From: RGIG1934 sp045122895
GTDB lineage: Bacteria; Bacillota; Clostridia; Lachnospirales; Lachnospiraceae
Length of the DNA: 19,202 bases
NCBI GenBank assembly: GCA_045122895.1
Contig: JBGVIE010000011.1
Span: forward strand, 1 to 19,202
Direction: 5' to 3'
Every line of letters starts with the position of its first letter. Positions within the stretch are counted from its first letter, which is position 1. Of the stretch, positions 1 through 7,520 are shown piece after piece. The position numbers and the translations under genes were made by a program. Under the pieces are notes generated by a model. That model did not search any database. It saw only the letters and a program-made list of their open reading frames with translations, and had not been told where the DNA came from.

Positions 1-3000
1 AGTGGATATGTATTTATAGATGAATATCCAACAGAAGGTGATTATCAAGATGGTGAAAGAATAAAAGCAATAGAAGCAAATAAGTTGTATAACAAAAGAG
101 CATTTGTGGATTTTGCAAAAAAAACATCTAACAAATATACAGGACTGACATATACACACAGCAGTGTGTTTGATAAATGTACCATAATAAACGGTATTGA
201 TGTATCTAAATGGAATGGAACAATTGACTGGGCAAAGGTTAAGGCTGATGGGATTGAATTTGCCTTTATCCGAGTAGGAAACAGAGGTGTGTTTGACGGA
301 AAGCTGTACGAAGATCCTACATATGAGTATAATCTTAAAGAGGCAATTGCAGCCGGAGTTAAGGTTGGTGTGTATGTTTATTCACAGGCAACAACACAGA
401 AGGAAGCGATAGAAGAGGCGAATTTTGCACTTAGCAGAATTAAGAAGTACAACATAACAATGCCGGTAGTGTTTGATTTTGAATATTATAATGGACCATC
501 CGGAAGATTATATGATGCTCATTTAACTGTAAAACAGGCGACCGCAGTTTGTGAAGCGTTCTGTAAAAGAGTGGAAGATGCGGGTTATACAGGTATGCTA
601 TACGGTAATCCAAGTATGTTTAAGTGGTCGGTGGATGCAGACCAGGTCGCAAAGAAATATCCTATCTGGTTAGCTCATTATACGACGGAAACATCATATA
701 CAGGAGAATATGATTACTGGCAGTATTCAAGTTCTGGAAAGATAAATGGTATCAGTGGAGCAGTGGACTGTATTTTCTGGTATAATCCTGTAGCATCGAC
801 GGGACTTACACTTAGTGCTTCCAAAAAGACAATGACAGTAGGTCAAAAGTATAAAATCAAAGGAACACTAAAGCCAAAGAAATCCACGGATATCATTACA
901 TGGAAATCGTCGAATCCTAATGTTGCATATATTGATCAGTCAGGAAATATAGTGGCGAGCTATAGAGGAACTACAACAATAACAGGAACCACTACAAGTG
1001 GTATTTCAAAAACTTGTGAGCTTACAGTATATGACAAGCTTACAAATTATGAGATAGCTCCACTTAGCACATCAACATATACATATTCAGGATCAGAGAA
1101 TAAACCAACTATTTCTATTAGAAGTAAGAAAAAAAGACCAAAAACAGGAGTCACAAATACAAGTGTTAATTTACGAACAGGTCCGGGGGTAGAGTATAGT
1201 GCAAAATTAACATTACCGGTAAATGCCAGTGTGAAAATATATAATACACATAAATCTTCTTTAGATGAAGACTGGTATTCTGTATCATACAAGGTTAATA
1301 ATAGAAACTATAGAGGTTATGTATTTGCTGAATATGTTACTCCAAATGTGGATTATATCGTTCTTGCAAATAATACATACAAGGTTGATTATCAATCGAA
1401 TATAAATGCTGGAACAGCGAAAATAACAGCAGATGCTGAAACAGCAAAATATTTTAAAGGACAGCTAACAAAAGAGTTTACAATTAATCCTAAATCAATA
1501 AAAGAGTTATCAAAGTGTAATATAGACAGTTATAATTATACAGGTTCTCCGATAGAACCGGATGTTATTATGCTTTATAAGAGTATGGTTTTAAAGAAAG
1601 ACAAAGACTATAAGCTTTCGTACAGTAATAATATAGGATCGGGAGAGGCAAATATAAAAATTGAAGGAATTGGAAATTACAAAGATACAGTTTCTAAGAC
1701 ATTTAGAATTATTGGAAGCAGAAAATACACAATAGAAGCAGTAGATAATCAGATTTTTACAGGGGAAGAGATTAAACCTCAAATAGTTTTAAGAGATTCA
1801 GAAACAGGTAAAGTATTAGATTCTAATGAATATGAAGTTACATATTCTGATAACAGGGAATTAGGAACAGCTAAAGCTACGATTAGAGGAATTGGAAAAT
1901 ATGACGGTGTAAGCAATGTTTATTTCGAAATTGTAGAATCAAAAGAAGATAACAGGAAGCCGATAAGTGTATATAATGTTGAGAATTCTGAATATACCGG
2001 AAAAGAGATTACCAAGGCAGTTAAGGTGGTGGCAGACGGCGTAGAACTATCGGAAGAGAATTACGAAATCACTTATGAGAACAATGTAGAAGTTGGCGCT
2101 GCAAAGGTGATAGTAACAGGTAAGGGTGCATACACAGGAAAAATTGAGATAATTTACTACATAGAACGAGCAAATATAAACAATAGTGGATTTTCAGTAA
2201 ATGAAATATCAGACAAGATTTACTCAGGGGAACCTAACTTACCACAGGTGATTCTTCAGAATGAAACCAAGGGATTAATTGATGGAACTGATTATATAGT
2301 TGAATATCTTGATAATACAGATGCCGGAAACGCAACTATAAAACTTACAGGTATTGGGAATTATACAGGTGTAAGAGAAATAAAGTTCAATATACTTCCA
2401 AAGAGCATAGAGGCTGCAAGTGTAAATGATATTGAGAATATGACATATGCTATGAAAGCGTTGAATCCAAAACCGGCAGTTAAGTGTGATCAAAAAACGC
2501 TTTTAGATAATATTGACTATAAGCTCTCATACAAGAACAATACTAAAGTCGGTGTGGCAACAGTTTATATTAGCGGTTGTGGAAACTATTCAGGAACAAT
2601 TTCAAAGACATTCAATATAGTCCAAAGAAATATAAGAACATGTACTTTTGGAGAGATAAAAAATGTTTCATATACCGGTAAAAGCAGAACACCGTCGGTA
2701 AGTGTAAAATATGAAAACAATATATTAGAAAAAAACAAATCCTATAAAGTAGAGTATTTTAACAATAAAGCTATAGGAAGAGCAAAAGTTACAATAAAAG
2801 GTATTGGCAATTTCACAGGTGAAAAGACACTATACTTTAAGATTGTTCCTTCGAAGGTGCAAAAAACTGTATTAAAGAAAAATAAGACTAATGTAGAAAT
2901 CAAATGGGATAATGTTAAGGGTGCTTCAGGATATGCGGTATACAGAAGTACAAGCAAAACAGGAAAGTATAAGAGAATAGCTGATGTTAAGAAGAATGCA

Positions 3001-3330
3001 TACACAAATAAGAATCTTGCAATAGGCTCAACTTATTACTATAAGGTTCGTGCGTACAAGGTTGTCAATGGTAAGAAATATTATGGAGAATTTTCTACTG
3101 TAAAGAGTACCAGGATGCTGTTAAGTGGAAAAGCAAAAGTAAGCAGTTTAAATGTAAGAAAGAGTGCCGGTACATCGTCAGCAGTAATACTTCGACTAAA
3201 TAAAAATGAGAAGGTTACAATTCTTAAGAAAATAAAAGACAATAGAAATAACATATGGTATCAGGTGAAAATTAACAAAGCATCAAAAACTTACACAGGA
3301 TACGTTTTTGCAAAATATATCCAGTATTAA
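1..3330 (+). CDS. Modular secreted GH25 lysozyme-like cell-wall hydrolase with SH3b, BIG2, Ig-like repeats and FnIII (5' partial)
   Basis: The reading frame is open from base 1, so the gene starts upstream; a TTG at 85 has no ribosome binding site and is not the start. The first ~11 residues (ending GYVFIDEYPT) look like the end of an SH3b domain. A GH25 muramidase domain follows (about 193-795), with GIDVSKW near its start, the catalytic DFE at 475-483 and a WQYSSSG motif near its end; this family cleaves the beta-1,4 MurNAc-GlcNAc bond of peptidoglycan. Then come a BIG2 Ig-like domain (about 802-1032), seven related Ig-like repeats (about 1070-2862) with an SH3b domain inside the first, an FnIII domain (2863-3120) and a terminal SH3b (3121-3327) ending GYVFAKYIQY. 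Any signal peptide lies outside the window. A secreted, wall-bound enzyme for remodelling or lysis is the inference; substrate and target are unknown. No terminator follows. Confidence 0.9.
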   Translation, partial: SGYVFIDEYPTEGDYQDGERIKAIEANKLYNKRAFVDFAKKTSNKYTGLTYTHSSVFDKCTIINGIDVSKWNGTIDWAKVKADGIEFAFIRVGNRGVFDGKLYEDPTYEYNLKEAIAAGVKVGVYVYSQATTQKEAIEEANFALSRIKKYNITMPVVFDFEYYNGPSGRLYDAHLTVKQATAVCEAFCKRVEDAGYTGMLYGNPSMFKWSVDADQVAKKYPIWLAHYTTETSYTGEYDYWQYSSSGKINGISGAVDCIFWYNPVASTGLTLSASKKTMTVGQKYKIKGTLKPKKSTDIITWKSSNPNVAYIDQSGNIVASYRGTTTITGTTTSGISKTCELTVYDKLTNYEIAPLSTSTYTYSGSENKPTISIRSKKKRPKTGVTNTSVNLRTGPGVEYSAKLTLPVNASVKIYNTHKSSLDEDWYSVSYKVNNRNYRGYVFAEYVTPNVDYIVLANNTYKVDYQSNINAGTAKITADAETAKYFKGQLTKEFTINPKSIKELSKCNIDSYNYTGSPIEPDVIMLYKSMVLKKDKDYKLSYSNNIGSGEANIKIEGIGNYKDTVSKTFRIIGSRKYTIEAVDNQIFTGEEIKPQIVLRDSETGKVLDSNEYEVTYSDNRELGTAKATIRGIGKYDGVSNVYFEIVESKEDNRKPISVYNVENSEYTGKEITKAVKVVADGVELSEENYEITYENNVEVGAAKVIVTGKGAYTGKIEIIYYIERANINNSGFSVNEISDKIYSGEPNLPQVILQNETKGLIDGTDYIVEYLDNTDAGNATIKLTGIGNYTGVREIKFNILPKSIEAASVNDIENMTYAMKALNPKPAVKCDQKTLLDNIDYKLSYKNNTKVGVATVYISGCGNYSGTISKTFNIVQRNIRTCTFGEIKNVSYTGKSRTPSVSVKYENNILEKNKSYKVEYFNNKAIGRAKVTIKGIGNFTGEKTLYFKIVPSKVQKTVLKKNKTNVEIKWDNVKGASGYAVYRSTSKTGKYKRIADVKKNAYTNKNLAIGSTYYYKVRAYKVVNGKKYYGEFSTVKSTRMLLSGKAKVSSLNVRKSAGTSSAVILRLNKNEKVTILKKIKDNRNNIWYQVKINKASKTYTGYVFAKYIQY
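1070..2862 (+). repeat. Seven diverged Ig-like (MBG/YDG-type) protein repeats within the lysozyme gene
   Basis: Seven imperfect units of about 70-78 residues begin near 1070, 1501, 1720, 1945, 2173, 2407 and 2629. Each has a Y(T/S)G motif early, an NNxxxG turn in the middle and a G-x-GxY(T/K/S)G strand before a closing F-x-I. They resemble extracellular Ig-like stalk repeats. The copies have diverged at DNA level, so this is an old protein repeat and not a recent tandem DNA duplication. Unit 1 is split by an SH3b domain at about 1141-1350. The likely role is a rigid spacer between the catalytic domain and the C-terminal wall-binding SH3b. Confidence 0.75.
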
Positions 3331-3348
3331 AAAAAATAAAAAAGTGTA

Positions 3349-3366
3349 TTGACAATTTTTTAACAA
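3349..3366 (+). promoter_or_regulatory. Rex-like operator 1, overlapping the adhE -35 box
   Basis: TTGACAATTTTTTAACAA matches the Rex redox-repressor consensus TTGTTAANNNNTTAACAA at 12 of the 14 fixed bases. It begins exactly at the -35 hexamer, so occupancy would block RNA polymerase. Rex is known to leave DNA when the NADH/NAD+ ratio rises, and adhE is one of its classical targets in Clostridia. No rex gene is in this window. Confidence 0.75.
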
Positions 3367-3377
3367 TACTTTATAAT
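3349..3377 (+). promoter_or_regulatory. Sigma-A promoter of adhE
   Basis: TTGACA (3349-3354) and TATAAT (3372-3377) are both perfect consensus hexamers with an optimal 17-bp spacer. Transcription should start near 3384, giving a leader of about 46 nt before the adhE ATG at 3430. The promoter lies only 19 bp after the stop of the lysozyme gene. Both promoter edges are covered by Rex-like operators, so a very strong promoter that is repressed when needed is the natural reading. Confidence 0.9.
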
Positions 3378-3382
3378 CCTAA

Positions 3383-3400
3383 TTGTTAAAAAATTAACAT
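3383..3400 (+). promoter_or_regulatory. Rex-like operator 2, at the adhE transcription start
   Basis: TTGTTAAAAAATTAACAT matches TTGTTAANNNNTTAACAA at 13 of the 14 fixed bases. It covers the expected transcription start, 5 bp after the -10 box. Its centre is 34 bp from that of operator 1, about three helical turns, so two Rex dimers could sit on the same face. The two sites together form a perfect 14-bp inverted repeat (3354-3367 and 3382-3395) around a 14-bp loop containing the -10 box. Confidence 0.82.
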
Positions 3401-3429
3401 TGACGAACGAAAAACTAGGAGGATTAATG

Positions 3430-6048
3430 ATGGCAACTAAAAAAGAAACCAAACCAGTAAGCCCAGAAGTAGTTGATAATGTAGATGCATTATTAGCTCG
3501 TATGGAAGAGATTAGAGAAGCTCAGAGAATTTTCGCTACTTACACACAGGAACAGGTAGATGCAATTTTCAAGGCGGCTGCAATCGCTGCAAACCAGCAG
3601 AGAATTCCACTTGCTAAGATGGCAGTAGAAGAGACAGGTATGGGTATTGTAGAAGATAAGGTTATCAAGAATAACTACGCAGCAGAATATATCCACAATG
3701 CATACAAGGATACAAAGACTTGTGGAATCATTGAAGAAGATAAAGTTTACGGAATTAAGAAGGTTGCAGAACCAATCGGTCTTATCGCAGCTGTTATTCC
3801 AACAACTAACCCAACTTCAACAGCAATCTTTAAGACACTTATTTCATTAAAGACTAGAAATGGTATCATCATCAGCCCACATCCACGTGCTAAGCAGTCT
3901 ACAATCGCAGCAGCTAAGATCGTGTTAGATGCAGCAGTAGCAGCAGGTGCTCCAAAGGGAATTATCGGATGGATTGATGTTCCTTCACTCGAACTTACAA
4001 ACGAAGTAATGAAGGGTGCAGATATCATCCTTGCAACAGGTGGTCCTGGAATGGTTAAGGCAGCTTACTCTTCAGGTAAGCCAGCTCTCGGTGTTGGTGC
4101 CGGAAATACTCCTGTAATTATAGATTCAACAGCAGACATCAAGATGGCAGTCAGCTCAATCATTCACTCAAAGACATTTGATAATGGTATGATTTGTGCT
4201 TCTGAACAGTCTGTAACAGTACTTGAAGATATTTATGATGAAGTTAAGAAGGAATTCAAGTATCGTGGATGCTACTTCTTAAAGAAGGACGAAATCGAAA
4301 AGGTTCGTAAGACAATCATCATTAACGGAGCTCTTAACGCTAAGATCGTTGGACAGAGCGCTCATACAATCGCCAAGTTAGCAGGTGTAGATGTTCCTGA
4401 ATCTACAAAGATTATTATCGGGGAAGTTGAAAGCGTTGATATTGCAGAAGAGTTCGCTCATGAAAAGCTTTCTCCTGTACTTGCTATGTACAAGGCTAAG
4501 ACATTTGATGAAGCTATCGCTAAGGCTGAACGTCTTGTAGCAGATGGTGGATATGGTCATACAGCATCATTATATGTAAATGTTAACGAAACAGAGAAGA
4601 TTAACCAGCATGCAGCAGCTATGAAGACTTGCCGTATCTTAGTTAACACACCTTCATCACATGGTGGTATCGGTGATCTTTACAACTTCAAGCTTGCTCC
4701 ATCGCTTACACTTGGTTGTGGTTCTTGGGGTGGTAACTCAGTATCTGAGAACGTTGGAGTTAAGCACTTAATCAACATTAAGACAGTTGCTGAGAGGAGA
4801 GAAAATATGCTTTGGTTTAGAGCACCTGAAAAGGTTTACTTCAAGAAGGGCTGTATGCCAGTCGCTCTTGATGAATTGAAGAACGTACTTGGAAAGAAGA
4901 GAGCATTCATTGTAACTGACTCATTCTTATACATGAATGGATATACAAAGGGAATCACAGATAAGTTAGATGAAATGGGAATCGCTCATCAGACATTCTA
5001 CAATGTACAGCCGGATCCAACACTTGCAAACGCAATTGAAGGTGCTAAGGCTATGACAAGCTTCCAGCCAGACTGCATCATCGCTCTTGGTGGTGGATCA
5101 GCTATGGATGCAGGTAAGATTATGTGGGTAATGTACGAGCACCCAGAAGTAGATTTCATGGATATGGCTATGAGATTTATCGATATCAGAAAGAGAGTAT
5201 ATACATTCCCTAAGATGGGTGAAAAGGCATACTTTATTGCTATCCCTACATCTTCAGGTACAGGTTCAGAATGTACAGCTTTCGCTGTTATCACAGATCA
5301 GGAAACAGGTGTTAAGTATCCACTTGCTGACTACGAATTATTACCAGATATGGCTATCGTAGATACAGATAACATGATGAGCCAGCCTAAGGGATTAACA
5401 AGTGCATCAGGTATTGACGTACTTACACATGCATTAGAAGCATACGCTTCAATTATGGCTACAGACTACACAGATGGTCTTGCTCTTAAGGCTATGAAGA
5501 ATGTATTTGAATACTTACCAATCGCATACAATGACGGTTCAAACGTAGAAGCTAGACAGAAGATGGCAGATGCTTCTTGTATGGCAGGTATGGCATTCAA
5601 CAATGCATTCCTTGGTGTATGTCACTCAATGGCTCATAAGCTTGGTGCATTCCATCACATTCCACATGGTATTGCAAACGCATTATTAATCAATCTTGTA
5701 ATTGAATACAATGCAGAAGAATGCCCAACAAAGATGGGAACATTCTCACAGTACCAGTATCCACACACACTTGCAAGATACGTAGAATGTGCTAACTTCT
5801 GCGGAATCACAGGTAAGGATGACAAAGATACACTTAAGAACTTAATCAAGAAGATTGAAGAACTTAAGGAAGCAGTTGGTATCAAGAAGACAATCGCAGA
5901 TTACGGTGTAGATGAGAAGTACTTCTTAGAGACATTAGATGATATGTGCGAAAAGGCATTTGACGATCAGTGTACAGGTGCTAACCCAAGATACCCACTT
6001 ATCTCAGAAATTAAAGAAATGTTCTTAAAAGCTTACTACGGAAAGTAA
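3430..6048 (+). CDS. adhE: Bifunctional acetaldehyde-CoA/alcohol dehydrogenase AdhE
   Basis: Two-domain enzyme that reduces acetyl-CoA to acetaldehyde and then to ethanol, oxidising two NADH; cytoplasmic, forming long filaments (spirosomes) in known members. The N-terminal aldehyde dehydrogenase domain (about residues 15-440) carries the catalytic Cys in MICASEQ (codon 4195, C256). The C-terminal iron-dependent alcohol dehydrogenase domain (about 460-872) has the GGGSAMDAGK nucleotide motif and metal ligands D663, H667, H732 and H746, with the usual 14-residue spacing between the last two. I chose ATG 3430 (872 aa) because AGGAGG at 3417-3422 sits 7 nt upstream; ATG 3427 is also possible, while TTG 3400 has no ribosome binding site and overlaps a Rex operator. 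Length is close to E. coli AdhE (891 aa). Monocistronic by its own promoter and terminator. Identity is near certain. Confidence 0.97.
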   Translation: MATKKETKPVSPEVVDNVDALLARMEEIREAQRIFATYTQEQVDAIFKAAAIAANQQRIPLAKMAVEETGMGIVEDKVIKNNYAAEYIHNAYKDTKTCGIIEEDKVYGIKKVAEPIGLIAAVIPTTNPTSTAIFKTLISLKTRNGIIISPHPRAKQSTIAAAKIVLDAAVAAGAPKGIIGWIDVPSLELTNEVMKGADIILATGGPGMVKAAYSSGKPALGVGAGNTPVIIDSTADIKMAVSSIIHSKTFDNGMICASEQSVTVLEDIYDEVKKEFKYRGCYFLKKDEIEKVRKTIIINGALNAKIVGQSAHTIAKLAGVDVPESTKIIIGEVESVDIAEEFAHEKLSPVLAMYKAKTFDEAIAKAERLVADGGYGHTASLYVNVNETEKINQHAAAMKTCRILVNTPSSHGGIGDLYNFKLAPSLTLGCGSWGGNSVSENVGVKHLINIKTVAERRENMLWFRAPEKVYFKKGCMPVALDELKNVLGKKRAFIVTDSFLYMNGYTKGITDKLDEMGIAHQTFYNVQPDPTLANAIEGAKAMTSFQPDCIIALGGGSAMDAGKIMWVMYEHPEVDFMDMAMRFIDIRKRVYTFPKMGEKAYFIAIPTSSGTGSECTAFAVITDQETGVKYPLADYELLPDMAIVDTDNMMSQPKGLTSASGIDVLTHALEAYASIMATDYTDGLALKAMKNVFEYLPIAYNDGSNVEARQKMADASCMAGMAFNNAFLGVCHSMAHKLGAFHHIPHGIANALLINLVIEYNAEECPTKMGTFSQYQYPHTLARYVECANFCGITGKDDKDTLKNLIKKIEELKEAVGIKKTIADYGVDEKYFLETLDDMCEKAFDDQCTGANPRYPLISEIKEMFLKAYYGK

Positions 6049-6067
6049 GATATAGAATCCTAGTTTT

Positions 6068-6098
6068 AAAGGCTGTCGCTTATGCGGCAGCCTTTTTT
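6068..6098 (+). terminator. Rho-independent terminator of adhE
   Basis: AAAGGCTGTCGC and GCGGCAGCCTTT form a stem of about 12 bp with one G-U pair and the loop TTAT, followed by a T run ending at 6098. It begins about 20 nt after the adhE stop. Confidence 0.92.
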
Positions 6099-6188
6099 AT
6101 GTTCAAATATCTATTTCTAAACGATGGCGATATTTTTAATATATATATGCACTATTGTATAATTTGTATAAAATATATGTAAAAAATT

Positions 6189-6207
6189 AAAAATACTATG
6201 TATTTTT
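6189..6207. promoter_or_regulatory. Perfect palindrome at the -35 region of the second alcohol dehydrogenase gene
   Basis: AAAAATAC-TAT-GTATTTTT is a perfect 8-bp inverted repeat with a 3-bp centre. It covers the place where a -35 box should be for the extended -10 at 6219-6227. It does not fit the Rex consensus. It may bind an unknown repressor or activator; in DNA this AT-rich a chance palindrome cannot be excluded. Confidence 0.4.
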
Positions 6208-6227
6208 ACTAAAAAATGTGATAGAAT
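6199..6227 (+). promoter_or_regulatory. Probable extended -10 promoter of the iron alcohol dehydrogenase gene
   Basis: TGATAGAAT at 6219-6227 fits an extended -10 (TGnTATAAT, one mismatch). The hexamer 17 bp upstream, TGTATT (6199-6204), is a poor -35, which suggests dependence on the extended -10 or on an activator. Transcription would start near 6234, leaving a leader of about 28 nt. A second TATAAT at 6158-6163 also lacks a good -35. Confidence 0.5.
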
Positions 6228-6261
6228 GTATGTATCAAAAATATAGGAGGTATTTTTTATT

Positions 6262-7443
6262 ATGTCACGTTTTACATTACCTAGAGATCTTTATTACGGA
6301 AAGGGTTCAGTAGATGAACTTAAGAATTTAAAGGGTAAAAAGGCAATCGTTGTAGTTGGTGGGGGATCAATGAAGCGATTCGGATTTTTAGACAAGGTAG
6401 TTAATAACCTTAAAGAAGCAGGTATGGAAGTAGAGTTATTCGAGAATGTTGAGCCGGATCCATCTGTGGAGACAGTTATGCGCGGTGCAGAGGCTATGAG
6501 AAAGTTCGAGCCTGACTGGATTGTTGCTATGGGTGGTGGTTCGCCAATTGATGCTGCTAAGGCTATGTGGGCATTCTATGAGTATCCGGATGTAACTTTT
6601 GAACAGCTCTGTATACCATTTAACTTCCCTGAACTTAGACAGAAGGCTAAATTCCTTGCTATTCCATCTACATCAGGAACAGCTACAGAGGTAACAGCTT
6701 TCTCTGTAATAACAGATTACTCAAAAGGTATCAAGTATCCTTTAGCTGACTTTAATATCACACCGGATGTTGCAATTGTTGATCCGGATTTGGCGGAGAC
6801 AATGCCGGCTAAGCTTGTAGCACATACAGGTATGGATGCACTTACACATGCTATTGAAGCATATGTATCAACACTTAATGGACCGTTCACAGATCCACTT
6901 GCACTTCAGGCAATTGAGATGGTATTAGCATATTTACCAGCATCATACAAGGGCAATATGGACGCAAGAGAGCAGATGCATTATGCACAGTGTCTTGCAG
7001 GACAGGCATTCTCTAATGCTTTACTTGGTATTGTTCATTCGATGGCTCATAAGACAGGTGCAGCATTCTCTACAGGACATATTCCACATGGATGCGCTAA
7101 TGCTATCTACTTACCATATGTAATTAAGTACAATGCACATGACGCTGTTGCAAAGACACGTTACGCAGATATTGCCAGAAGAATGGGTCTTGATGGAACA
7201 AGTGAACAGCAGCTTGTTAACTCATTCTGTGCAAAGATTGACCAGTTCAACGATCTTCTTAATATTCCTCATACACTTAAGGAATTTGGAATCGATGAAG
7301 CTGAATTCAAGGAGAAGGTTGCTGATATCGCTGCAAACGCAGTAGGTGATGCATGTACAGGATCTAATCCAAGAGAGATTAATCCGGAACAGATGAAGAA
7401 GTTATTTGAATGTACATATTATGGACTTGAAGTAGACTTCTAA
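6262..7443 (+). CDS. Iron-containing alcohol dehydrogenase (stand-alone)
   Basis: A 393-residue group III (Fe-dependent) alcohol dehydrogenase that interconverts alcohols and aldehydes with NAD(P)H in the cytoplasm. The GGGSPIDAAKAMW nucleotide motif, D192 and H196 in GMDALTHA, and histidines 259 and 276 in the HSMAHK...IPHG block are visible. It is clearly related to the C-terminal half of the neighbouring AdhE, but its block between the two histidine ligands is three residues longer (17 instead of 14), so it belongs to another subgroup of the family and is not a simple copy. AGGAGG (6245-6250) lies 11 nt before the ATG, rather far. Its own promoter and terminator suggest a single-gene unit. 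Butanol, propanol and ethanol are all possible substrates; the sequence does not decide. Confidence 0.93.
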   Translation: MSRFTLPRDLYYGKGSVDELKNLKGKKAIVVVGGGSMKRFGFLDKVVNNLKEAGMEVELFENVEPDPSVETVMRGAEAMRKFEPDWIVAMGGGSPIDAAKAMWAFYEYPDVTFEQLCIPFNFPELRQKAKFLAIPSTSGTATEVTAFSVITDYSKGIKYPLADFNITPDVAIVDPDLAETMPAKLVAHTGMDALTHAIEAYVSTLNGPFTDPLALQAIEMVLAYLPASYKGNMDAREQMHYAQCLAGQAFSNALLGIVHSMAHKTGAAFSTGHIPHGCANAIYLPYVIKYNAHDAVAKTRYADIARRMGLDGTSEQQLVNSFCAKIDQFNDLLNIPHTLKEFGIDEAEFKEKVADIAANAVGDACTGSNPREINPEQMKKLFECTYYGLEVDF

Positions 7444-7475
7444 GACTACCACAGACAAATAGATAAACAGATAAT

Positions 7476-7518
7476 AAACTACCATATCAGTGTAAAGATT
7501 GATATGGTAGTTTTTTTA
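7476..7518. terminator. Bidirectional terminator between the alcohol dehydrogenase gene and capA
   Basis: AAACTACCATATCA (7476-7489) and TGATATGGTAGTTT (7500-7513) are perfect 14-bp arms around a 10-nt loop. On the plus strand a T run follows to 7517. It sits between two convergent genes and can also stop minus-strand transcription from capA, whose stop codon is at 7521-7523. Confidence 0.93.
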
Positions 7519-7520
7519 TA

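Noticed and set aside
1070..2862. Recent tandem DNA duplication or repeat expansion in the lysozyme gene
   Set aside because: The units share only protein-level patterns; the DNA copies are too diverged for recent expansion.
3400..3429. TTG start at 3400 extending AdhE by 10 residues
   Set aside because: It overlaps the second Rex operator, has no ribosome binding site, and the AGGAGG at 3417-3422 points to ATG 3430 (or 3427).
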